The position numbers and the translations under genes are program-made. Below the pieces are notes generated by a model, which worked only from the letters and a program-made list of their open reading frames with translations, was not told the origin of the DNA and did not search any database. A stretch of DNA of 39,694 bases from Timburyella sp030842085 (GTDB lineage Bacteria; Bacillota; Clostridia; Oscillospirales; Acutalibacteraceae). The stretch covers positions 1 through 39,694 of the forward strand of contig JAUUSE010000016.1 in assembly GCA_030842085.1 (NCBI GenBank), in the 5' to 3' direction. Positions 33,086 through 39,694 of the stretch are shown here, piece by piece (the first letter of the stretch is position 1; the number at the start of each line of letters is the position of its first letter).

Positions 33086-33306
33086 CTGTTTAATGCGGTA
33101 TATAACTATGCTTTGTAAACTTTTATGCGGTTGCTGTAAATATAAAAATAATTAATTGCAACTGCTTTTATTGTAAAGCCAAGTTAAATATGACTATATT
33201 GGTAATTTACCGGCGCAGTATTTTGTCGCATAGCTTGTGCAGGCCGCGCATTTTTGCCGATTATTGTATTGAGGCTGGGAAATATCTTTTTATGGGGGAT
33301 AAAAAT

Positions 33307-34341
33307 ATGACTACGCTTATGGTTCAGACAAACAGGCTCTTAGATAATTTTAAAAGGATAAAAAAAGCCGCCGGCAGCGATATAATACCTGTGCTTTCGG
33401 GAAATGGCAGCGGATTTGGCGATACCGCCATTGCAAGCATACTGAAAGATTATGTGGGAATGGTCGCTGTATCGAGAATAGAAGAAGCCGTGCGCATAAA
33501 GACAAGCGACCGTATGCTTGAGGTGCTGCTGCTTACTCCATACTCAACGGAGGAGGAAGTTCGCAGCATTATAGAGTATGACATAACCGCAACGGTTGCA
33601 TCAAACGACTCCGCCGTACTTTTGTCCGGCATAGCAGAGCAGGCGGGAAAGCAGGCAAAGGCGCATCTGAAATTTGACATAGGCGCGGGATTTTTCGGTT
33701 TTACTCCGCCGGAGGCTGCAAAAGCCGCACAGACAATTAAATATCTTAAAAATATAGATATAACCGGCGTATATACTGAGACGGCGCCGAAATCCGGCAA
33801 AAAGCTTGCGCGCATGCAGTACGAAAGCTTCCTCGGCATATTACAGACGTTAAGCAGAGAGGGCCTGACCTACGGCATGGCGCATATAGCTGCAGACGAA
33901 ACGGCGCTTATGTACCCGTGGATGAGAATGGACGCCGTCAGGGTATCAAATTCGCTGTACGGTCGGCTGAATGTAAAGGACAAATGGGGGCTGGACAAAG
34001 TCGGCAGGCTGGTATCTAATGTCTGCGATATGCGCTGGGTAAGAGCCGGTACGACCATAGGCGAGCAGAGAGTAAAAATAAGGTCCAATAAGCTTGTCGC
34101 GGCGGTCCCGGTGGGCTATGCCGACGGACTGCTTATTTCAAGCGATAAGGGACACAGCATTTTTGGCGGACGGAAATCATACTGTGATATGTCGGGCCGC
34201 AAGGTTCGCATAATAGGCCGTCCGGGCTACACCACTACGCATATAGACATTACCGGCATGGACTGTTCTGTCGGAGATATGGTCTCGTTTGATGTGAGCC
34301 CTTATTATATTAATCCGCTTATAAGGCGCGAATATGTATAA
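33307..34341 (+). CDS. Alanine racemase-like protein lacking the PLP lysine
   Basis: The protein has 344 residues from ATG 33307 (GGGGGAT upstream; the frame is open earlier without support). The fold type III barrel is recognisable: the C-terminal GYADG (Y271) equals the catalytic tyrosine block, KFDIGAGFFGF equals K-x-D-T-G-M-x-R-L-G-F, and MDAVRVSNSLYG equals the D-x-V-R-x-G-x-x-L-Y-G block. The PLP site, normally V-V-K-A-N-A-Y-G-H-G, reads VLSGNGSGFG (29-38), so the Schiff-base lysine is S31, and the conserved Tyr and His are also changed. It is likely a pseudoenzyme. It precedes a decarboxylase-fold gene by 88 bp, so the two may be co-transcribed. Confidence 0.82.
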   Translation: MTTLMVQTNRLLDNFKRIKKAAGSDIIPVLSGNGSGFGDTAIASILKDYVGMVAVSRIEEAVRIKTSDRMLEVLLLTPYSTEEEVRSIIEYDITATVASNDSAVLLSGIAEQAGKQAKAHLKFDIGAGFFGFTPPEAAKAAQTIKYLKNIDITGVYTETAPKSGKKLARMQYESFLGILQTLSREGLTYGMAHIAADETALMYPWMRMDAVRVSNSLYGRLNVKDKWGLDKVGRLVSNVCDMRWVRAGTTIGEQRVKIRSNKLVAAVPVGYADGLLISSDKGHSIFGGRKSYCDMSGRKVRIIGRPGYTTTHIDITGMDCSVGDMVSFDVSPYYINPLIRREYV

Positions 34342-34429
34342 AGCTTGATAGCTTTACACATACAGCGGGCTTAAAATCCGGCAGAAGCCAAAATGCTTTC
34401 CTGCCGTTTTAAAAGGACATAGTAAAATT

Positions 34430-35851
34430 ATGGGAGATAGTATTGACAAGAGCAGATTTCCACTGCTTTATGCTGTTGATGAATATATAAAAAAAGGCCG
34501 CGTCCGCATGCATACGCCGGGCCACGGCGGCCGGCAAAACGACGCGCTTGCCATATTTAACGATATTTTAAAGTATGATATAACTGAGCTGGACGGGCTT
34601 GAAAGCCTGTACAGTGATATGGGCGCAATAGCTGCATCGGAAAGATATGTGGCAGATGTGCTCGGCGTAAAAAAGTTGCTCTATTCAACGGGCGGGTCGA
34701 CGCTCTGCATCCAATCTATGCTGTATTTAGCGGCGGGTGAAGGCGGCAGGGTAATATTCGCTGGAGGTTTACATAAATCGGCAATAAATGCGTGTATATT
34801 GCTGAATATTACGCCGGTATTTATAAAATCACTTGATGATTTTACATGTATGAAAGCAGAAGCCATACTGAGGGAATACAATAATGTAAAGGCTATTTAC
34901 ATTACTAATCCCGATTACTATGGCAGGATTTATAATACTGCCAAATTATATGAATTATGCTGTAATTATAATATACCTCTTTTAGTAGACGGTGCACATG
35001 GGGCACATCTCAGCTGCTTTGATAAAAGTATAAATCCTTTACATATGGGTGCATCGATGACGGCTCAGTCGGCGCACAAAACGCTGCCGGCGCTCACCGG
35101 CGGTGCGTGGCTGTGCATACACGAGGACAGATATTTACATAATGCTAAATATGCAATGTCTATGTTTGGCTCGACAAGTCCGTCGTATCTTATTATGCTG
35201 TCGCTTGAATTGGCGGTTAACTGGCTGAAAGATTACGGCAAAGAAAGTTTTAGCCGTATTGCCGATGAGTGCTCATCTGTAAAGGAAAAAGCTTTGCAAT
35301 ACGGTTTTGACGTATATAACGGCCTCAGCGACCCCGCGAGGATAACACTTAACACATCTCGGTTGGGAATAAGCGGCAAAGCCGCAGCCGAATTGTTCAG
35401 AGAGTGCAAAATTGAGCCGGAAATGTACGATGGGAACAACATTGTATTTATTGTCTCGGCATTTTTGAAGCACAATGATTTTGAGCGGTTTAAAAGTGCG
35501 GTGTCCTTTATTGGTGAAAAATATGCGGCTAACATTCCTTTACAGTCGGATTTTACAGATAAAAATGGACTTGGCAAAGCCTGCGGCATTACCGATGAAA
35601 ATACGGAAATTTGTGCAGGAAAGGCTTTTTTATATGGAAAGTATATAGATATGCAGATGTCTCCGCGTGCAGCCTCTTTGCTCGATTTCGAGGAGGTCGG
35701 CTGTGAAGCGGCGTGCGGCAGGATTGCTGCAGAAATCATTTGCCCATGCCCGCCGGGTACGCCTATTACTATACCGGGCGGCATTATAGACGAAAGAGCG
35801 TCGGCGGCCTTAAAAAGCTGTGGAATTTTTACCGTTAAAGTGGTAAAATAA
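34430..35851 (+). CDS. Orn/Lys/Arg decarboxylase-like PLP enzyme (YaaO-type)
   Basis: The 473-residue fold-type I PLP enzyme has MHTPGHGG (residues 27-34), STGGST, GGLHKS, DGAHGAHLSCF (187-197) and the Schiff-base lysine K217 in SAHKTLPALTGG. These match the basic amino acid decarboxylases, in the short form like B. subtilis YaaO that lacks the N-terminal wing domain. The PPGTP-like segment CPPGTPITIPGG is present near the C-terminus. The true substrate is unknown. It stands upstream of holB and ricT as yaaO does in B. subtilis, but tmk, yaaQ and yaaR are missing between. There is no obvious ribosome site beyond AAAAGGA. Confidence 0.88.
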   Translation: MGDSIDKSRFPLLYAVDEYIKKGRVRMHTPGHGGRQNDALAIFNDILKYDITELDGLESLYSDMGAIAASERYVADVLGVKKLLYSTGGSTLCIQSMLYLAAGEGGRVIFAGGLHKSAINACILLNITPVFIKSLDDFTCMKAEAILREYNNVKAIYITNPDYYGRIYNTAKLYELCCNYNIPLLVDGAHGAHLSCFDKSINPLHMGASMTAQSAHKTLPALTGGAWLCIHEDRYLHNAKYAMSMFGSTSPSYLIMLSLELAVNWLKDYGKESFSRIADECSSVKEKALQYGFDVYNGLSDPARITLNTSRLGISGKAAAELFRECKIEPEMYDGNNIVFIVSAFLKHNDFERFKSAVSFIGEKYAANIPLQSDFTDKNGLGKACGITDENTEICAGKAFLYGKYIDMQMSPRAASLLDFEEVGCEAACGRIAAEIICPCPPGTPITIPGGIIDERASAALKSCGIFTVKVVK

Positions 35852-35858
35852 AATTGTT

Positions 35859-36734
35859 ATGGAAAATAAATTAAAATCAGCAACAGAAAACAGCGTGACA
35901 GAAATAATGAAATATATATCTGACATGCTGCAAAATGGAAGATTTCCGCACGCAATGCTGTTTGAGACGGCAGATGCCAATGTGGCCGATATCATATGCG
36001 GATATGCGGCAAAGGCCGCTCTTTGTACATCCGACGGGAAAAAACCGTGCGGAACATGTATAGATTGCCGCAAGGCGGAAGGCGGCATACATCCTGACGT
36101 CTTAGTGATTGAGGGGACAGGAGCGCGTACACTGCATGTTGAAGATATAAGAAATATCCGGCAGGATGCGTATATAGCTCCTAATGAGGGGCGGCGCAAG
36201 GTTTACATAATAAAAAATGCCGGGGATATGTCTCAGCAGTCGCAGAATGCGCTTTTAAAGGTGTTGGAGGAGCCGCCGGAATACGTGGTATTTATTTTAA
36301 CCTGTAAATCGCGCTCTGAATTGCTTGATACGGTGCTTTCGCGCGTGCAGATTTTTACAGTTAATTGCGACATCGGCGAAAATTCAATCGATGAAGAAGA
36401 CGCCGACCGGGAAATATTTGACGGTATAATAAGCGCGCTTATAGACAGAGACGAATATAATCTGATTGTAAAGTGCAGCCTTATACGCACGCGCAAGCAG
36501 GCTGAGAGCGGAGTAAAATATTTATATAGTGCTTTTTCGGCGGCCCTTATGATGAAGTACGGAGAAAGCGGGAGTAAAATCTGTGCTGATATATCGGCTG
36601 CTTTTGGCGCTGAAAAAATAAGAAATATATGCGCATGCTTGGATAAAGCATCAGAGCTTGTGGGAACAAATATAAATAATACGCTTTTTTCTGTTTATCT
36701 TCCCGCAAAGCTTACAGAAGCAGCAATGCAGTAG
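35859..36734 (+). CDS. holB: DNA polymerase III delta-prime subunit
   Basis: This 291-residue AAA+ protein belongs to the clamp-loader complex. The P-loop is absent (GRFPHAMLFETADANVAD replaces it), as is usual for delta-prime. The zinc module uses C56, C64, C67 and C70. The conserved GARTLHVEDIRNI, SQQSQNALLKVLEEPP and sensor-like LDTVLSRVQ follow. It starts 7 bp after the preceding stop with a poor ribosome site, suggesting coupling. It helps load the beta clamp at replication forks. The gene context with ricT downstream is conserved in Firmicutes. Confidence 0.92.
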   Translation: MENKLKSATENSVTEIMKYISDMLQNGRFPHAMLFETADANVADIICGYAAKAALCTSDGKKPCGTCIDCRKAEGGIHPDVLVIEGTGARTLHVEDIRNIRQDAYIAPNEGRRKVYIIKNAGDMSQQSQNALLKVLEEPPEYVVFILTCKSRSELLDTVLSRVQIFTVNCDIGENSIDEEDADREIFDGIISALIDRDEYNLIVKCSLIRTRKQAESGVKYLYSAFSAALMMKYGESGSKICADISAAFGAEKIRNICACLDKASELVGTNINNTLFSVYLPAKLTEAAMQ

Positions 36735-36828
36735 TGCATATATCTTAAAAAATATTCTTGTTTTCAAGATGGGGAAGCAAGGTAAACGGATTATTTAAAT
36801 TATTATAAGTTTTAGATAGGAGAACTTT

Positions 36829-37731
36829 ATGGCAGAGGTAATAGGAGTAAGGTTTAAGGACGCCGGCAAAATGTATTACTTTGATCCTTCCTCGTTAAAA
36901 GTGGAAAAGGGGCATATGGTCGTGGTAGAGACGGCCAGAGGCCTTGAATGCGGGAATGTATGCATAGCTAATACGGATGTACCGGAAAATCAAATAATCA
37001 AGCCGCTGCGCAAGACAATACGCATTGCAACGGACGAAGACGTTAAACGGGCGGCAGAAAATCGCCGCAAGGAAAAAGAAGCGTTCGATGTCTGCGTGAA
37101 GAAAATAGCGGAGCATAAGCTTGACATGAAGTTAGTGGATGTTGAGTATTCATTTGACGGCAGTAAAATTTTGTTTTATTTTACCGCTGACGGAAGAATT
37201 GACTTCCGCAATTTGGTAAAAGACTTAGCATCGGTATTTAAAACGCGTATTGAGCTTCGCCAGATAGGTGTAAGAGATGAAGCAAAGCTGCTTGGAGGAA
37301 TGGGTATATGCGGCCAGCCGTTTTGCTGCATGAGATTTTTGAACGAGTTTCAGCCGGTTTCCATAAAAATGGCCAAGGAGCAGGGACTATCTTTAAATCC
37401 TGTAAAAATATCCGGCGTATGCGGCAGGCTTATGTGCTGCCTGAAGTATGAGCAGGACGTATATGAGGAGCTGATTGGCCTTACGCCTAAGGTGGGCTCG
37501 GTGGTAAAGACCCCTGACGGAGAGGGAATTGTAGAGGAAAACAACATTCTCGGCGGTACGGTGAAAGTACGGCTTTCTAAAAATCCGGACGCCTTGCCGG
37601 TGCAGTATGGAATATCGGACGTCAAAGTGCTGCAGGGCTGCCCTAAAAGGAAAAATAAATTGGATGCAAGGCAGGAACAGCAGGACGACATTGACGAAAT
37701 TATAGATGCGGAATTGCTTGAACAGGAATAG
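36829..37731 (+). CDS. ricT: PSP1-domain protein RicT (YaaT)
   Basis: The 300-residue protein has the PSP1 domain. Cysteines 161, 166 and 167 in GICGQPFCCMRF and 198, 203 and 204 in GVCGRLMCCLKYE form the conserved cysteine set. In B. subtilis RicT works with RicA and RicF as an Fe-S-containing complex that guides RNase Y processing and affects sporulation, competence and biofilm formation. Its place just after holB is the conserved arrangement. TAGGAG precedes ATG 36829. The C-terminus is acidic (QDDIDEIIDAELLEQE). Confidence 0.94.
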   Translation: MAEVIGVRFKDAGKMYYFDPSSLKVEKGHMVVVETARGLECGNVCIANTDVPENQIIKPLRKTIRIATDEDVKRAAENRRKEKEAFDVCVKKIAEHKLDMKLVDVEYSFDGSKILFYFTADGRIDFRNLVKDLASVFKTRIELRQIGVRDEAKLLGGMGICGQPFCCMRFLNEFQPVSIKMAKEQGLSLNPVKISGVCGRLMCCLKYEQDVYEELIGLTPKVGSVVKTPDGEGIVEENNILGGTVKVRLSKNPDALPVQYGISDVKVLQGCPKRKNKLDARQEQQDDIDEIIDAELLEQE

Positions 37732-38205
37732 CTGACACTTAAATTTGGGCTGTGGTTTCTATATGCTCGATGATGTATTAGAATTGAAATTTAGCTCATA
37801 ATACTGATGTGTTTAATCAAATATTAGCTGGATTCTGTTAATAAGTAGGAAAATTAAATTAAAAGCCGCCGGATTAACCGGCGGCTTTTAAATTTAAGGC
37901 CAAAATCAATTATATAATAACGGGAAAAAATAAAATTAATAGTTAAACTTAATATATGCTGATATAAATAATTTTTTCTGATTATTTCATGGGATAAAAG
38001 TTTTATTACAAAATAAATAGAAAGCAAAATGGGGTATGAGCATTCTTGGCCGGCTTTAAAAACAAAACATTTGTCCGACTTTTGGCTAAACTAAGATTTT
38101 TAGATTGCGTTATAATATCCTTATTGCCTAAAATGGAGCGCAGCATATATACTATGCCTAAAGATTATCGTATGTAATTTTTTATAAGCTGAATAGTATT
38201 ATATT
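37732..38205. other. Convergent intergenic region with terminator
   Basis: Apart from the terminator at 37861-37893, this AT-rich stretch shows no gene or structured element. It separates ricT from the convergent glycosyltransferase. Confidence 0.55.
37861..37893. terminator. Strong terminator after ricT
   Basis: A perfect 12-bp stem AAAAGCCGCCGG/CCGGCGGCTTTT has a 5-nt loop, with A and T tracts on either side, so it works both ways. Confidence 0.93.
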
Positions 38206-39330
38206 CTATACCGGCTTATTGTTTAAGCGCTTAAATTCCGACACAGTTTTATTTAGACAGTCGGCCATATATTTTACGTTATCGTCCCAATTATAAAGAC
38301 TAAGCACCCGCTGCCGTCCGGCGGCGCCCATACTTATGCGCAAGTCGGGACTTTTTATAAGCTCTATTATTTTATCGGCCATTGCCTGCGGATTTTTGCG
38401 CTCAACAACAAACCCGGTCACTCCGTCATCGACTACTTCTTTCAGGCCGTCCACATCAGACACTACCACCGGCACTGAGCATGACATAGCCTCTACAGCT
38501 GAAACTCCGAAGCTTTCACTGTCGAGTATGCTTGGTATGCAGGCGATATCTAAGCTGTGCAGTGCGGCGGGAACATCCTTGTTCGGTATAAAGCCACAAA
38601 ATTCGATTTTTTCTGAAAGGCCAAGCTCCGCTGACAATGCCTTAAGGCTTGTCTCTAAACTGCCTTTGCCGTATATTTTCAGGCGAATATCGCTTATGCT
38701 TTTAGCTTCAGGCGAGCGGCAGACAATGTCAAAAGCTTTTATAAGATATTCTATTCCGTACTTTTCCTCAAGCGTTTTAACGGTGCCTATGGTTATGCTG
38801 CCGTCATCTCTGCCATATTGAGACGCCTCAGCCGGTGAAAACAAATTGGTATCTACGCCGAAGGGGGTAATAAATATAGGCGAAGATGGAGTTATAAATT
38901 TTTCAGTCTGACGCGCCATTGCATGGCTTGTAGATGCCAGAGCATCGGCATAATGCAGATTTTTTACAAGTATTGCCCGGCACAAGGCGTTTGATGGAAA
39001 ATCATATACATCGCTGCCCCAAACCGAAAGCAGCGTGGGATGGAATCCCGACCGCCGCGCAAGTGTGCCGTAGCCGCTGGCATAATGTGCGTTTAATATA
39101 TCCGGCTTTATTTTGGCAAGCAGCTTTTTTAAATCTGCTCCGCCGGTAAAATAAGCAAGCCGGCCGGATTTATTTATATAGTGAAGCGTGACTTTGTCGG
39201 ATATTTTGTTCACTTCCGATTTGTGCCCTATAAGGGATATGAGATGCACCTCATGCTCTAAATCAGCGAGGGCGTTTGCCCAGCGATGTGTGTGCACAGA
39301 GGTAACTCCGGATAAAAGCGCTATTTTCAT
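38206..39330 (-). CDS. GT4-family glycosyltransferase
   Basis: The protein has 374 residues from the ATG at 39330 (GGTGG upstream; the ATG at 39348 is less well placed). It has two Rossmann domains. The N-terminal domain begins KIALLSGVTSVHTHRWANAL, and the C-terminal donor domain has PFGVDTNLF, TIGTVKTLEEKYGIEYLI and the GT4 E-x7-E motif in DSESFGVSAVEAM. It transfers a sugar from a nucleotide donor, probably onto a surface glycan or glycolipid; donor and acceptor are unknown. There is no signal peptide; it should act at the cytoplasmic membrane face. It is convergent with ricT and divergent from the next gene. Confidence 0.88.
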   Translation of the reverse strand: MKIALLSGVTSVHTHRWANALADLEHEVHLISLIGHKSEVNKISDKVTLHYINKSGRLAYFTGGADLKKLLAKIKPDILNAHYASGYGTLARRSGFHPTLLSVWGSDVYDFPSNALCRAILVKNLHYADALASTSHAMARQTEKFITPSSPIFITPFGVDTNLFSPAEASQYGRDDGSITIGTVKTLEEKYGIEYLIKAFDIVCRSPEAKSISDIRLKIYGKGSLETSLKALSAELGLSEKIEFCGFIPNKDVPAALHSLDIACIPSILDSESFGVSAVEAMSCSVPVVVSDVDGLKEVVDDGVTGFVVERKNPQAMADKIIELIKSPDLRISMGAAGRQRVLSLYNWDDNVKYMADCLNKTVSEFKRLNNKPV

Positions 39331-39521
39331 GTAAAAACCACCAATCACGATTAACCAGCTTATGCAAGCCTATATTGCTTATATTGTTAAATAATAAGCG
39401 GCATTATTATGCAAGCTTATAAAAAGTATATAACATACCAAACTCAAATTCAATGCCAAAGTAGCCTGATGCCGCTGGCTAAGATTATTATATTTGTGAC
39501 TGTAAAATTTAAATAAATGCC

Positions 39522-39549
39522 TTGATAAAAAAATAGTATCTGCTATAAT
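39522..39549 (+). promoter_or_regulatory. Promoter of the last gene
   Basis: TTGATA (39522-39527) and TATAAT (39544-39549) are spaced 16 bp apart, about 31 bp before the start codon. Confidence 0.6.
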
Positions 39550-39580
39550 AAGCTAAAATATTATAATTGGAGTGGGAAAT

Positions 39581-39694
39581 ATGATAGTTGGACTCAGCAG
39601 CTACAGCCTTGGCAAGGCTATGCATCAGGGTAAAATGGATATATTTTCTGCCATGGACTGGACAAAGGAAAACTGCGGAGAGTTTATAGAGATT
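39581..39694 (+). CDS. Sugar phosphate isomerase/epimerase-like protein, 5' part
   Basis: The first 38 codons are in the window and continue past its end. MIVGLSSYSLGKAMHQGKMD, with DWTKENCGEFIEI after it, resembles the first strand and helix of xylose isomerase-like TIM barrels (AP endonuclease family 2), in which a S-S-Y-S phrase is followed by an E-x-I-E-I strand. The enzyme class is a sugar or polyol isomerase/epimerase; the substrate cannot be judged. GGAG lies upstream of ATG 39581. Confidence 0.7.
   Translation, partial: MIVGLSSYSLGKAMHQGKMDIFSAMDWTKENCGEFIEI

Noticed and set aside
1..39694. CRISPR arrays, tRNA or rRNA genes, insertion-sequence transposases
   Set aside because: No regularly spaced direct repeats, no tRNA-like cloverleaf with TTCRANNC signal, and no DDE-type transposase were seen by eye.

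Overview
The window looks like chromosome from an endospore-forming member of the Clostridia (low-GC Firmicutes). The evidence is spoIIR and ricT, a T-box leader on leuA, sigma-A-type promoters with strong AGGAGG ribosome sites, a rubrerythrin and a small 2[4Fe-4S] ferredoxin typical of anaerobes, a Re-type citrate synthase candidate, and the glycolytic run pgk, tpiA, gpmI. No rRNA, tRNA or CRISPR array was seen.

Positions 1 to about 5.0 kb are accessory DNA and look like a degraded mobile element. In order they hold the 3' end of an XRE-type repressor gene, an ImmA/IrrE metallopeptidase, a zinc-ribbon micro-protein behind a perfect palindrome, an attenuator-like leader, a sigma-region-4 protein whose ribosome site lies in a hairpin, a roughly 380-nt structured non-coding RNA candidate ending in a terminator, a MazF-type toxin, an overlapping unknown gene, a 51-residue protein, and a large serine recombinase. 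The recombinase lacks its usual C-terminal part and abuts an out-of-frame fragment of another gene, so the right end is a rearrangement scar.

From 5.0 to 9.4 kb there is a second accessory stretch. It holds a four-helix membrane protein, a secreted permuted-papain-type hydrolase broken by a single frameshift at an A6 tract, related hairpins sharing a CACCATTGA core, an orphan HEILH putative metallopeptidase, and a scrap of what may be another mobile element.

From 9.4 to 14.8 kb lie a small conserved hypothetical gene, two lipoproteins, an ElaA-like acetyltransferase, spoIIR and a Gly/Ala-rich small protein.

From 15.2 to 21.9 kb lie the central metabolism genes: pgk (with a Rex-like operator over its predicted start site), tpiA, gpmI, the Re-citrate synthase candidate and rubrerythrin.

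From 22 to 26.4 kb are a DUF975-like membrane protein, ferredoxin, the RNA methyltransferases trmN6-like and rsmI, and a Tam-like methyltransferase.

From 26.5 to 30.5 kb is leucine synthesis: a consensus promoter, a T-box with a CUC specifier, leuA and, 670 bp on, leuB; leuC and leuD are not here. From 30.8 to 33.0 kb are a ZnuA-like metal-binding lipoprotein and a ZIP transporter. From 33.3 to 37.7 kb are an alanine-racemase-like protein that has lost its PLP lysine, a YaaO-like decarboxylase, holB and ricT. The window ends with a convergent GT4 glycosyltransferase and the start of a sugar-phosphate isomerase/epimerase gene.

The strongest leads for something undescribed are the structured RNA plus MazF arrangement, the stacked RNA leader of the sigma-like gene, the racemase pseudoenzyme, and the frameshifted secreted hydrolase with its membrane neighbour.
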